A stretch of 25,841 nucleotides of DNA from DATIJJ01 sp964612855 (GCA_964612855.1 CAZTDR010000038.1:1-25841), one strand, 5' to 3'. Shown: positions 1 to 7,779, numbered from the stretch's first letter. The notes: a model not told the origin generated them from the letters alone. A program made the numbers and translations.

Positions 1-1
1 A

Positions 2-79
2 TTTATTGAAGGCGCAATAGGATGGTGTGGAATCCCAATAATCATTGCAAAAATACGCCAACTTTTTTCAAAAAAGTGA
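2..79 (+). CDS. 3' end of an unidentified protein (partial)
   Basis: An open frame enters from the left edge and stops at TGA 77-79, giving about 25 residues that begin FIEGAIGWCGIPIII and end QLFSKK. The stretch is hydrophobic and then basic, as at the end of a membrane protein. It lies 57 bp before the SCO1-like gene on the same strand, so it could be an operon partner such as a cytochrome-oxidase assembly or transport protein, but the family cannot be recognised from this fragment. The frame could also be open by chance. Confidence 0.35.
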   Translation, partial: FIEGAIGWCGIPIIIAKIRQLFSKK

Positions 80-136
80 AAGAAAAATTTTTTAATAAAC
101 AGTATTTGAAGATTTAATTATTCAAATTGGAATAAC

Positions 137-832
137 ATGAAAAACTACACAAAACCTATCCAAGCGATTTTTCGTTATATAAAAAATCATTATATAATTT
201 TTAGCATAGCCATTGTGGGGTTGATGATTTATTCTTTTTATATTATTCCATTACAAAAAAATTACTATGCTCATCATGTAAGTATTAAGGGGGTATATTT
301 ACTTAAGCCAATACAGATCGAAAAGATTGAAATGATCGATCATCAGGGACGTGCATTTACAAATAATCATTTAAAAGGTCACTGGAGTTTACTATTTTTT
401 GGATTCGCACATTGTCAAATAATATGCCCAATGACACTAAGTTCTCTTAATACATTTTATCAAGAAATAGAAAAGAAGCTTCCGAAAAAAGATTTACCCC
501 AAGTTATTTTTATTACAATTGATCCAGAGAGAGATACTATAGATAAGTTGGGATCTTATATAGGTCAGTTTAATAAAAAATTCATTGCTGCAAGAGCGTC
601 AATAGAGCAGACGATTTCTATAGCAAATGAATTTCATATAACATTTAACAAAATTCAAACAGATGGAAAAGATAATGCTTCTTATCAATTAAATCACAGT
701 CCTGAAGTCGTGCTCATTAATCCCTCGGCTGAAATTCAAGCTTATTTTTCATTCCCTCTAAAGCCCTCACAATTAGCAAAAGATTATCTTGCTATTATAA
801 AAATGCCCAAGAATGAGACACTTGCTAGCTAA
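137..832 (+). CDS. SCO1/SenC-family copper chaperone
   Basis: 231 aa, the usual size for SCO1/SenC/PrrC proteins, which deliver copper to the CuA site of cytochrome c oxidase or act as periplasmic thiol/copper redox sensors. One N-terminal membrane segment (about residues 21-40) anchors a thioredoxin-like domain in the periplasm. The copper-binding set is present: C93 and C97 in HCQIICP (CxxxC) and H187 in YQLNHSPEV. The family landmark FITIDPERD is at about 125-133. No cytochrome oxidase gene is visible, although the unidentified gene just upstream could be related. Downstream on the same strand are a c-di-GMP protein and a MHYT-domain kinase; MHYT domains are themselves proposed to bind copper, so a sensory role is possible. 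The Shine-Dalgarno sequence is weak (GGAAT before the ATG). Confidence 0.93.
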   Translation: MKNYTKPIQAIFRYIKNHYIIFSIAIVGLMIYSFYIIPLQKNYYAHHVSIKGVYLLKPIQIEKIEMIDHQGRAFTNNHLKGHWSLLFFGFAHCQIICPMTLSSLNTFYQEIEKKLPKKDLPQVIFITIDPERDTIDKLGSYIGQFNKKFIAARASIEQTISIANEFHITFNKIQTDGKDNASYQLNHSPEVVLINPSAEIQAYFSFPLKPSQLAKDYLAIIKMPKNETLAS

Positions 833-913
833 AAATTTTCTATTTAAACATGTTATTATAGAAGATGAGATCAAGAAAATTTGCGCATTTTGTACGTAGG
901 TTTGGAGGCGCTA

Positions 914-3172
914 ATGAGCCATGAGATTTATCCATCCCATTTTAAGATCTTAATAATAGATGATAATCCTTCTATTCATCTGGATTTTATTAAAATATTA
1001 AAAGCAGAACAGCAAATTGATCTCGATACTGCTCGTCAAGAATTATTTGGTGCGCCTGAAGTTGAAGATTCTTCGTTACCTTCATTTGAAATTGATACGG
1101 CTTCCCAAGGGCAGGAGGGTGTTGAAAAAATTAAAGAAGCAAACCAAATGGGTCATCCGTATGCATTAGCATTCGTCGATATACGTATGCCACCCGGTTG
1201 GGATGGTATCGAAACAATAAAACATATTTGGGAAGTGGATAAAAATATCCAAGTTGTCATTTGCACAGCTTATTCAGATTATTCATGGGAAGAAACCATT
1301 GCGCATTTAGGAAAATCAGACAATTTGCTCATCTTGAAAAAACCATTTGATAATATATCGGTCAGACAGCTCGCTTTTGCTTTGACAACAAAATGGAAGT
1401 TGGCGGCAGAAACCAGGCATCATACAGCCAGTCTGCAAAAGCAAATTACCGAACGCACTTCCTCGTTACAAAAATCACTTTCCATCGTAAAGTCAACGTT
1501 TGAATCTTCTAATAATGGAATTATTGTTATCGATAACGATGGAAGCATTGTTGATTATAATAATAAATTATCCAGCATGTTAGACATTCCGCCCTCGGTG
1601 TTTTATGCAAAAAGAGAGGAAGATTTACTGGTGTATATTCAAAATCAATTAGAAAACCCCTCCAGTTTTCAAATGATGGTAGAAAAGCTTCATCAGAATC
1701 CGGAACAAATCAGTATAGAGATTATTAAATTTAAAAATGGAAATGTATTTGAATGTTATGCGCAACCACATAAACTTGATACTAAAATAATAGGCTATGT
1801 CATGGATTTTCGGGACATAACTCGTCGTGCCCATCTTGAAGACGAGCTAAAATTTCAGGCGACTCACGATGTTTTAACTGGATTGGCCAATAGAGTCGAA
1901 TTACTTGAGAAAATGAAGTCGGCAATTAAAACAGCTAATTTGAATAAGTCCAATTTTGCAGTGCTTTTTTTAGACCTGGATAGATTTAAATTAATTAATG
2001 ATAGTCTTAGTCATCAGGTAGGTGATGAATTATTAAAGTTAGTGGCAGAACGCTTACATAATTCCATACGATTTGAAGATTCGCTAGCCAGATTAGGTGG
2101 AGATGAATTCGTTATTATTTTGATGAATATAAAAGATGAAAATGATGTTGGAGAAAAAGTCAAAAAAATTATTAACAATTTTCAGGAACCTTTTGATATA
2201 GCAAATAGAAAAGTTACCACTACAATCAGTATTGGTGCCTGCTTGTATCCTATAAGCGGAAACACCGTCGATAGCTTGCTACGTAATGCAGACGCCGCGA
2301 TGTATCGTAGCAAAGCACTGAAGGGCAATACATACAATTTTTATACGGAAGAAATGAATGCGGAAAGTCTTGCAGCATTAGATAGAGAGACAGAATTACG
2401 TAATGCGATTATAAATAATGAATTCTTCTTAGTGTATCAACCGCAATTTGACTTAACAAAACAAAAAATAGTCGTGGTAGAGGCGTTATTACGTTGGAAA
2501 CATCCTAAAAAAGGAGTTCTATTGCCGATAGATTTTGTTCCCTTGGCAGAAGAAACCGGATTAATTGTGCCTATAGGCGAGTGGGTATTAAGACAAGCCT
2601 GTATACAAAATAAAGAATGGCAAAATTCAGGATTATTGCCTATACGTGTTGCTGTGAATGTCACATCACAGCAATTCAAACAACCCGATTTAATAGAAAG
2701 AATTAGTCAGATTTTACAGGAGTCAAAATTAGAACCAAAATATCTTGAAATCGAATTAACAGAAAATGTTATTTTAAGTAATCCAGAAGTGATTAAAGCG
2801 GTGAATGAATTAAAAGAATTGGGTGTGGTTATAGCCATTGATGATTTTGGAACGGGCTGTTCGAGTTTGAGTTATTTGCATAAAATACCCTTGGATAGAT
2901 TAAAAATCGACAGCTCTTTTATTAAGGATGTTAATTCAGCTGAAAATGATGAAGTAATTATTCGTGCCATTATTGCCATGGCAAAAAATTTGAATTTGGA
3001 AGTTTTAGCTGAAGGTGTTGAAACAAAAGATCAATTAAATTTTTTAAAAAAATATGAATGTGATGATATTCAAGGATTTTATTTTAGTACGCCATTGAAT
3101 TCTGAAAAAATAAAAGAATATTTAAGTAATCCTGAGCAGTCAAAAATAACAAAGGATTTTATTTCAAAATAG
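914..3172 (+). CDS. Response regulator with PAS, GGDEF and EAL domains (c-di-GMP turnover)
   Basis: 752 aa from ATG 914, preferred over an upstream TTG (881) because GGAGG at 904-908 is correctly spaced. The receiver domain is at about 10-165: acidic pair D16-D17, phosphoacceptor D89 in VDIRMPPGWDG, and the conserved Lys in LKKPF near 143. It has an unusually long loop between its first helix and the D89 strand. A short coiled linker and a PAS domain (about 195-310) follow. The GGDEF domain (about 318-480) keeps GGDEF at 395-399 and an inhibitory RxxD (RFED, 386-389) five residues earlier. The EAL domain (about 495-735) keeps EALLRW, VNVT, IELTEN, DDFGTG, LKID, AEGVET and IQGF. Both diguanylate cyclase and phosphodiesterase activities are therefore plausible. 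Twelve bp separate it from the MHYT kinase gene, its likely phosphodonor. Confidence 0.95.
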   Translation: MSHEIYPSHFKILIIDDNPSIHLDFIKILKAEQQIDLDTARQELFGAPEVEDSSLPSFEIDTASQGQEGVEKIKEANQMGHPYALAFVDIRMPPGWDGIETIKHIWEVDKNIQVVICTAYSDYSWEETIAHLGKSDNLLILKKPFDNISVRQLAFALTTKWKLAAETRHHTASLQKQITERTSSLQKSLSIVKSTFESSNNGIIVIDNDGSIVDYNNKLSSMLDIPPSVFYAKREEDLLVYIQNQLENPSSFQMMVEKLHQNPEQISIEIIKFKNGNVFECYAQPHKLDTKIIGYVMDFRDITRRAHLEDELKFQATHDVLTGLANRVELLEKMKSAIKTANLNKSNFAVLFLDLDRFKLINDSLSHQVGDELLKLVAERLHNSIRFEDSLARLGGDEFVIILMNIKDENDVGEKVKKIINNFQEPFDIANRKVTTTISIGACLYPISGNTVDSLLRNADAAMYRSKALKGNTYNFYTEEMNAESLAALDRETELRNAIINNEFFLVYQPQFDLTKQKIVVVEALLRWKHPKKGVLLPIDFVPLAEETGLIVPIGEWVLRQACIQNKEWQNSGLLPIRVAVNVTSQQFKQPDLIERISQILQESKLEPKYLEIELTENVILSNPEVIKAVNELKELGVVIAIDDFGTGCSSLSYLHKIPLDRLKIDSSFIKDVNSAENDEVIIRAIIAMAKNLNLEVLAEGVETKDQLNFLKKYECDDIQGFYFSTPLNSEKIKEYLSNPEQSKITKDFISK

Positions 3173-3184
3173 AGGATCTATCGA

Positions 3185-4792
3185 ATGATCACAGAATTCT
3201 TTCAATTAGATGCTTTGCCTAGTGATCAATATATTGGATCTTATAATATCAGCTTGGTTTTCCTTTCCTGTATGATTTCGGTGGCAGCTTCTTATATTGC
3301 GCTAGATGTGACAGGAAGATTAAGGGATATTAACAATACGCAGAAAAGCAGTTTAAGTTGGTTGATTGGCGGTGCGGTAGCCATGGGAGCAGGTATATGG
3401 TCCATGCATTTTATCGGTATGCTGTCTTTTACCATTCCCGGTCTTTCATTGCGCTATGATTTATTTTGGACTGGATTATCGCTGGCGGTTGCAATTCTAG
3501 CGTCAGGTTTTGCACTTTATTTATTGCGATCAAAAAAAGTTCGCTTGGAGCATTATATCGCAGGTGGCATTATACTAGGATTGGCAATTGCTTCTATGCA
3601 TTACACCGGCATGGAAGGCATGTTAATTACGCTCAATATTCGTTATCTTCCTCTTTTATTTTTTATTTCCATTTTAATCGCAATCATAGCCTCTGAGGCC
3701 GCACTTTGGCTTGCTCTTAAAAGTAATCAAGTGATATTTAGATTGCGCAATCAAGTTAAATTAGGTAGTGCGGTTATTATGGGAGTGGCAATTTGCGGAA
3801 TGCATTATACAGGTATGGCCGCATCCGTATTTACACCACTTTGTGAACCCACTTTATTGACCAAATCAACGGCACTGGACCCGACTTTTTTAGCTATTGG
3901 TATTGCAGCCGTTACTTTTATCCTTCTGGGTATTGCTTTTTTGGCCTCAATTTACAAAGAAGCTATTAATCAGCAGCAATTTGAAAAGGCGCGGCAGTTA
4001 GGAATGGCGGAAATATCAGCGAATGTGCTGCATAATGTAGGTAATGTATTAAATAGCGTGAATGTATCGGCAAACATTATTTCAGACAAAATTGCAACTT
4101 CCAAGTTATCAGATCTTAAAAAGTTAGCCGATTTATTTGCAGAGAATAAACAAAATCTTGCTGAATTTATTGCGCAGGATGCAAAAGGAGCAAAATCATT
4201 GGCTTATGTTAATGTGCTCGCTGAGTATTGGCAAAATCAACAAAAAGATATTTTAGCTGAATTAGCTCTGCTTGCAACCAATATGCAATTAATAAAAAAT
4301 ATTATATCTACTCAACAAAGTTTAAGTAAAACGACTGAGTTTGAAGAAGTTATATCCATAAATGAGTTGCTCGATGAAGCTATATTGATTACGGGTTTAA
4401 ATATCACAGCAGAAATCACTGTTAATAAGCAATATGGTTCTCTTAAAGCGATTAAAATAGACAAGGTGAAGTTGCTGCAAGTCTTTGTCAATATACTGCG
4501 TAATGCGAAAGATTCGGTGCTTGCATCCGATAAGAAAAATAAAATGATTACAATAAAAACCTTATTTTCTTCAAAAAAATGCACGATTGAAATTGCAGAT
4601 AACGGTGGTGGTATTTTAGAAAAAAATATCAAGCGTATATTCAATTATGGATTTACTACAAAAGAACAAGGTCATGGTTTTGGATTACATGGCAGTGCGC
4701 TGGCCATCAATCTTTTAGGTGGGACAATAGAAGCTCAAAGTGAGGGGCTTAATCAAGGAGCAACCTTTGTTATTGAGCTTTTCTATTCATGA
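3185..4792 (+). CDS. MHYT-domain sensor histidine kinase
   Basis: 535 aa. The N-terminal half is a seven-helix MHYT membrane domain with three signature motifs, MHFIGM (74-79), MHYTGM (138-143) and MHYTGM (206-211). Such domains are proposed to sense O2, CO or NO through copper held by the Met and His residues. After the last membrane helix (about 234-256) comes an atypical H-box, VLHNVGNVLNS (281-291; H283 is the candidate phosphoacceptor), a helical linker, and a HATPase domain with N-box FVNILRNAKDS, G1 DNGGG (472-476) and G2 GHGFGLH (496-502). There is no receiver domain in the protein. The upstream receiver-GGDEF-EAL gene ends 12 bp before this start, and AGAGGA at 3171-3176 overlaps that gene's stop codon, so the two are probably co-transcribed and functionally paired. 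Confidence 0.93.
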   Translation: MITEFFQLDALPSDQYIGSYNISLVFLSCMISVAASYIALDVTGRLRDINNTQKSSLSWLIGGAVAMGAGIWSMHFIGMLSFTIPGLSLRYDLFWTGLSLAVAILASGFALYLLRSKKVRLEHYIAGGIILGLAIASMHYTGMEGMLITLNIRYLPLLFFISILIAIIASEAALWLALKSNQVIFRLRNQVKLGSAVIMGVAICGMHYTGMAASVFTPLCEPTLLTKSTALDPTFLAIGIAAVTFILLGIAFLASIYKEAINQQQFEKARQLGMAEISANVLHNVGNVLNSVNVSANIISDKIATSKLSDLKKLADLFAENKQNLAEFIAQDAKGAKSLAYVNVLAEYWQNQQKDILAELALLATNMQLIKNIISTQQSLSKTTEFEEVISINELLDEAILITGLNITAEITVNKQYGSLKAIKIDKVKLLQVFVNILRNAKDSVLASDKKNKMITIKTLFSSKKCTIEIADNGGGILEKNIKRIFNYGFTTKEQGHGFGLHGSALAINLLGGTIEAQSEGLNQGATFVIELFYS

Positions 4793-4838
4793 CAGTCAAT
4801 ATCAAGAACCAGGTAATCCAAATGTTTTTGTTATAAAG

Positions 4839-5090
4839 TTATCTCCAGTTGCCGCGGTTATAGTAACCACGATTATAATAGTTTCTATTATAATATCCGC
4901 GATTGTAGTAGCTACCGCGATAATATTGGCCGCGATAATAATAGCCATTATTGTAATAATAAGGATGGTTATAATAATAAGGATTATTATAATAGTATCT
5001 TGCAGGATAATTTGGCTGAACTGTCGCAACACAGCCTGTCAGTGTGCCAAAAGCAACGCACGCCGTGGCACATAATGTGATTAATTTCAT
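4839..5090 (-). CDS. Small tyrosine-rich lipoprotein
   Basis: 83 aa with a lipoprotein signal peptide: basic start, hydrophobic core and lipobox LTGC with C20 as the lipidated residue. The mature 64 residues contain 23 tyrosines, arranged as YYYN repeats and then YYNRG repeats (GYYNRNYYNRGYYNRG near the end). A strong Shine-Dalgarno GGGGAGG lies at 5100-5106 on the complement, and a TATAAT box is 28 bp further upstream. The repetitive DNA leaves shadow frames open on both strands, but only this frame has a signal peptide and ribosome site. It converges on the MHYT kinase gene with a 46-bp gap. Function unknown; the composition suggests a low-complexity surface or periplasmic protein. I do not recognise a named family. 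Confidence 0.8.
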   Translation of the reverse strand: MKLITLCATACVAFGTLTGCVATVQPNYPARYYYNNPYYYNHPYYYNNGYYYRGQYYRGSYYNRGYYNRNYYNRGYYNRGNWR

Positions 5091-5118
5091 ATTGCGAACC
5101 TCCCCAATACACTATTCT

Positions 5119-5132
5119 ATTATACCCCTTTT
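5119..5132 (-). promoter_or_regulatory. Putative promoter -10 region of the tyrosine-rich lipoprotein
   Basis: On the complement this reads AAAAGGGGTATAAT: a consensus TATAAT (5119-5124) preceded by AAAAGGGG, 28 bp upstream of the lipoprotein start. No good TTGACA -35 is seen 16-18 bp further up. The same 14-mer lies upstream of the small disordered protein at 19108. Confidence 0.6.
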
Positions 5133-5336
5133 AGGCGATATAAATTTGTTCTGTAGGGGGCGAATTTTAATGCTAATATATTGATTAATCAAGAAGATAA
5201 AATATAAATATGTAAATGTTCAAGATAAGCTTAAGTAACTATTTTTTACTTGCCAAAGCGGATCAACAAAATAATTTTTAGAATCTAAAAAATGATAGTA
5301 TAACTGTTGCCTATATTGTAATAATGCGAATTAAAT
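5133..5336. other. AT-rich intergenic stretch, nothing clear
   Basis: About 200 bp between the divergent lipoprotein promoter and a small ORF. It is very AT-rich, with several TATA-like sequences but no -35/-10 pair good enough to call. No repeat, RNA gene or convincing frame was seen. Confidence 0.4.
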
Positions 5337-5471
5337 ATGGAAATTACGGATGAAATAATTGATAATTTGGCTGTTTGGCAATCAAAAAAAGTTTCAAAAA
5401 ACCAAGAGCTAAATGCCATTTTGAGGGCTTACATTCGCGATGCTTTGGATAGCATGATCTTCAATTTCTAA
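5337..5471 (+). CDS. Possible 44-aa small protein
   Basis: ATG to TAA, 44 codons, beginning MEITDEIIDNLAVWQ and ending RDALDSMIFNF. The composition looks protein-like: two amphipathic helices can be drawn (4-15 and 22-42), acidic then basic, with no odd residue bias. Against it, there is no clear Shine-Dalgarno sequence and it is short enough to occur by chance. It lies alone between the divergent lipoprotein promoter and the YihY gene. No family recognised. Confidence 0.3.
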   Translation: MEITDEIIDNLAVWQSKKVSKNQELNAILRAYIRDALDSMIFNF

Positions 5472-5593
5472 AAGCGCACACAACTTTTTGTGACATGACG
5501 ACTCGTTTGATAAGTGTCCATTAACTGATCCTTAATAAGATAAACGCCTTATTCATTATTTTTCTAAGGGGCGTGATTAAGAGTAATTATAAA

Positions 5594-6469
5594 ATGAAAA
5601 AAAATACCGTTTCATACTTGGTTATTACAACTTTCAAACAATGGAGTCAAGATAATGTCTCCCATTTAGCGGCTGCACTTTCCTATTATACTATTTTTTC
5701 TCTAGCTCCCGTACTCGTCATTTGTATTGCTGTAGCAGGCATTGTCTTTGGTGAGGATATGGTTTCTAACAGAATTATTGACCAGATAAGCGGGACATTA
5801 GGCAATGAAAGTGCTTTAGAAATTAAAATGTTAATGGAGAATATTCGCAAACCGTCGACTAATATTCTTGCAAGCGTATTAGGCGGTTTAATCTTAATCT
5901 GGGGCAGTCTAGGATTATTTAGCGAGTTACAAAATTGTTTTAATGTTATTTGGAATGTAAAGCCTAAGCCTGGCAGGACATGGCGAGATATTTTAAAAGA
6001 TAGGTTTTTTTCTTTTGCCATCGTATTGGGGGTTGGCTTTCTTTTATTGGCTTCTTTATTGTTTAGTGCCTTTTTAAAAGTGATCATTGATCATGTCTAT
6101 TATTTTATGCCTTTTGCGGCCAATTTTTGGTTAGTAGTGGATTTCTTTTTTTCTATAGCGGGTATTACTATTTTATTTGCGCTTATTTTTAAGATATTAC
6201 CCGATGTTATTTTGAAATGGCATGATGTATTTTTAGGCGCTTTTGTAACAGCATTACTTTTTACGTTAGGAAAATCGCTTCTAAGCATTTATTTAGCCAA
6301 AAGCAATATTGCTACGTCATACGGCGCTGCTGCCTCTTTAGTTATCATTCTTGTTTGGGTGTATTATTCTGCGCAAATATTATTATTCGGCGCTGAGTTT
6401 ACTAAAGTTTATACGCATGCATTTGGTTCTCGAGGGCGAATCAAAAAAATAGCGGAACCTGTAAAATAG
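5594..6469 (+). CDS. YihY/BrkB-family inner membrane protein
   Basis: 291 aa from ATG 5594, chosen because AAGAG at 5579-5583 is about 10 nt upstream; a GTG at 5573 would add seven residues but has AAGGGG only one base away. About six membrane helices. Family landmarks are HLAAALSYYTIFSLAPVL near the N-terminus, GSLGLFSELQNCFNVIW in the middle, and ATSYGAAASLVIILVWVYY plus FGAEFTKVY near the C-terminus. YihY (once misannotated as RNase BN, and called BrkB in Bordetella) has no agreed biochemical activity. The length is normal. No operon partner is apparent; a transposase remnant follows. Confidence 0.9.
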   Translation: MKKNTVSYLVITTFKQWSQDNVSHLAAALSYYTIFSLAPVLVICIAVAGIVFGEDMVSNRIIDQISGTLGNESALEIKMLMENIRKPSTNILASVLGGLILIWGSLGLFSELQNCFNVIWNVKPKPGRTWRDILKDRFFSFAIVLGVGFLLLASLLFSAFLKVIIDHVYYFMPFAANFWLVVDFFFSIAGITILFALIFKILPDVILKWHDVFLGAFVTALLFTLGKSLLSIYLAKSNIATSYGAAASLVIILVWVYYSAQILLFGAEFTKVYTHAFGSRGRIKKIAEPVK

Positions 6470-6507
6470 ACTAACTCATCTTAATCCGGGTAAATAAAAC
6501 CAATAAA

Positions 6508-6662
6508 TCCAAATCAGAGGATGCGGATTTAAATTTAGTTACACGACTCTGGCGTCGTACAGGTGTTTGGGAAAATTTTTTCAAGCATTAGCAGAAGATG
6601 CTGACAATGAATATGTGATGATTGATTCAACAATTGTACGAGCACATGAGCTCTGCTTTTAG
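6508..6662 (+). pseudogene. IS5-family transposase remnant, frameshifted
   Basis: Reading from 6508 gives SEDADLNLVTRLWRRTGVWENFF and then a stop. Shifting one base in the T-run at 6577-6581 restores QALAEDADNEYVMIDS and TIVRAH (6582 onward) before TAG at 6660-6662. GVW(x)nFF, LAEDADNEY and MIDSTIVRAH are hallmarks of IS5-group DDE transposases, with the first catalytic Asp in IDST. Only this short internal piece survives, with no terminal inverted repeats visible, so it is an old inactive fragment. Confidence 0.75.
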
Positions 6663-6763
6663 GCAGGTTAAAAGTTTTGGGAGTAAGGGGTCAGAACCAC
6701 ATCCACCATCCATTATATTTATATTGTTATACACTTTATCATTTTGGTAATCGTTGAAAATGC

Positions 6764-6793
6764 AAAAAAAAACCTCAGCTAGCTGAGGTTTTT
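6764..6793 (-). terminator. Rho-independent terminator of the 7747-6810 operon
   Basis: The perfect palindrome AACCTCAGCTAGCTGAGGTT (6771-6790) folds as CCTCAG-CTAG-CTGAGG. On the minus strand it is followed by nine T residues (A-run 6764-6772), which suits termination 17 bp after the 218-aa membrane protein gene. A shorter T-run (6789-6793) on the plus strand could make it weakly bidirectional. Confidence 0.88.
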
Positions 6794-6809
6794 AAAAATT
6801 ATTATCCGA

Positions 6810-7466
6810 TTATGAAATCGTGTCTTTTTCTATTAAAACATCCTGTTTACAACTTATGCCACAATGACCTCCTAAACAACTAGCTAAGGCGCCAATAAAG
6901 AATAAGAAAAAAGTCGCAAATGCGGCAACACCCAAAGCGGTAGTTGCTTTTTCTGCATTGACTGTCACTTGTGCGTTATTTCCGGCTTTGTTTGTTTTGG
7001 TAATCATAGGCATTGATTGAGTTGAGCTATTATCTACAACACGGACACTCGTTACACTTGGATTCAAAGAATTAGTGTACTGCGCAACAAATTGAGTAAG
7101 CTGCGCTGCAAATAAGACCATGAAAATAAGTGCTATACACCAGGTTAAAAATCCATATAAAGAACCGAGTAAATAGGATTTAACGCGTGTGTTTCTAGCC
7201 AAGTACCCTGCCACAAAACCTCCTAAAAACATTGATACAACAGTAACAATAATGACGCCAATGAAACCACCGATTGCCAGAGTTGTCGCTCCTTCCGTTG
7301 ATGTTGTAAAAGCAGAGAGTCCAATGGCCACGCCAAACAAATTTAATAAAAAACTGACCCCTACACCGACTAAAGCACCTGCGATGATCGCTCGAAAAGA
7401 AATACATCGACCGTGATGAATAACAGTGCATTCATTCGATGTTACTGATGGCGTAAGTTTATTCAT
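6810..7466 (-). CDS. Four-helix membrane protein of unknown function
   Basis: 218 aa. Predicted membrane helices at about 26-50, 64-90, 98-122 and 177-199. Between helices three and four is a polar, Thr/Asn/Ser-rich segment (about 125-175). The opening ISFRAIIAGALVGVGVSFLL with LLNLFGVAIGLSAF resembles a widespread uncharacterised proteobacterial membrane family whose N-terminus carries a similar AGA..G....LLNLLG.GIG pattern. The C-terminus has three cysteines (C197, C202, C206) in a short tail. AGGAGG at 7471-7476 is a strong ribosome site and overlaps the stop codon of the UPF0391 gene, which points to translational coupling. No function can be assigned beyond a probable envelope role. Confidence 0.8.
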   Translation of the reverse strand: MNKLTPSVTSNECTVIHHGRCISFRAIIAGALVGVGVSFLLNLFGVAIGLSAFTTSTEGATTLAIGGFIGVIIVTVVSMFLGGFVAGYLARNTRVKSYLLGSLYGFLTWCIALIFMVLFAAQLTQFVAQYTNSLNPSVTSVRVVDNSSTQSMPMITKTNKAGNNAQVTVNAEKATTALGVAAFATFFLFFIGALASCLGGHCGISCKQDVLIEKDTIS

Positions 7467-7474
7467 AAAACCTC

Positions 7475-7648
7475 CTATGGCAGTTTGGATCTGCCAATTA
7501 AGACCATGATCAAACTAACGATAAGCAATATTAAGAAGATGAAGAATATAATTCTGGCAATTTCCGCAGCGGCTACAGCTACTCCGCTAAAACCAAAAAA
7601 GCCAGCGATGATAGCAACAATGAGAAAAATTAGGGCCCAGCGCAACAT
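7475..7648 (-). CDS. UPF0391 (DUF1328, YtjA-type) small membrane protein
   Basis: 57 aa: MLRWALIFLIVAIIAGFFGF followed by a small-residue segment SGVAVAAAEIAR and a second hydrophobic helix ending IGRSKLP. Two membrane helices, the MLRWA(L/I)xFL start and the GFxG(xx)A...AK/R pattern are diagnostic of the UPF0391/DUF1328 family, which is common in proteobacteria and of unknown function. AAGGAG (7657-7662 complement) precedes the ATG. The stop TAG (7475-7477) lies inside the ribosome site of the next gene, so these two are almost certainly translated from one transcript. Confidence 0.9.
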   Translation of the reverse strand: MLRWALIFLIVAIIAGFFGFSGVAVAAAEIARIIFFIFLILLIVSLIMVLIGRSKLP

Positions 7649-7666
7649 AGTAGATCTCCTTTAAAA

Positions 7667-7747
7667 TTAAAATAAATGAGAAACTAACCAAATGAGCAGT
7701 AATACACTGAAAGGGACGCCTATTAACCATAAAATGAAATACTTCAT
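7667..7747 (-). CDS. 26-aa single-helix membrane peptide
   Basis: ATG to TAA, 26 residues: MKYFILWLIGVPFSVLLLIW then LVSHLF. It is almost entirely one hydrophobic membrane helix with a Gly-Val-Pro kink. The ribosome site AAGGAGG (7752-7758 complement) is near-perfect, six bases from the ATG, and a TATAAT box lies 33 bp upstream of the ATG, which strongly supports real translation despite the length. It is first in an apparent three-gene operon with the UPF0391 protein (18 bp away) and the 218-aa membrane protein. Similar ultra-short WL(I/L)G(V/I)P membrane peptides occur in other proteobacteria, from memory; function unknown. Confidence 0.72.
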   Translation of the reverse strand: MKYFILWLIGVPFSVLLLIWLVSHLF

Positions 7748-7779
7748 GCGCAACCTCCTTTTTCTTAGGTGCTAACTCT

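Noticed and set aside
4740..5075. Plus-strand Ile/Val-rich frame over the tyrosine-rich lipoprotein
   Set aside because: The Ile/Val-rich product is a by-product of the repeated TAATA-type codons on the opposite strand; no ribosome site.
5534..5565. AATAAG/CTTATT stem before the YihY gene as a terminator
   Set aside because: Six A/T-rich pairs only; too weak to call despite T-rich sequence after it.
6682..6700. GTAAGGGGTCAGAACC resembling REP sequences linked to TnpA-REP
   Set aside because: Only one copy, no hairpin partner seen, and no other copy in the window.
7195..7431. Frames inside the 218-aa membrane protein gene
   Set aside because: Shadows in other frames without ribosome sites; the 218-aa frame has AGGAGG and membrane-protein composition.
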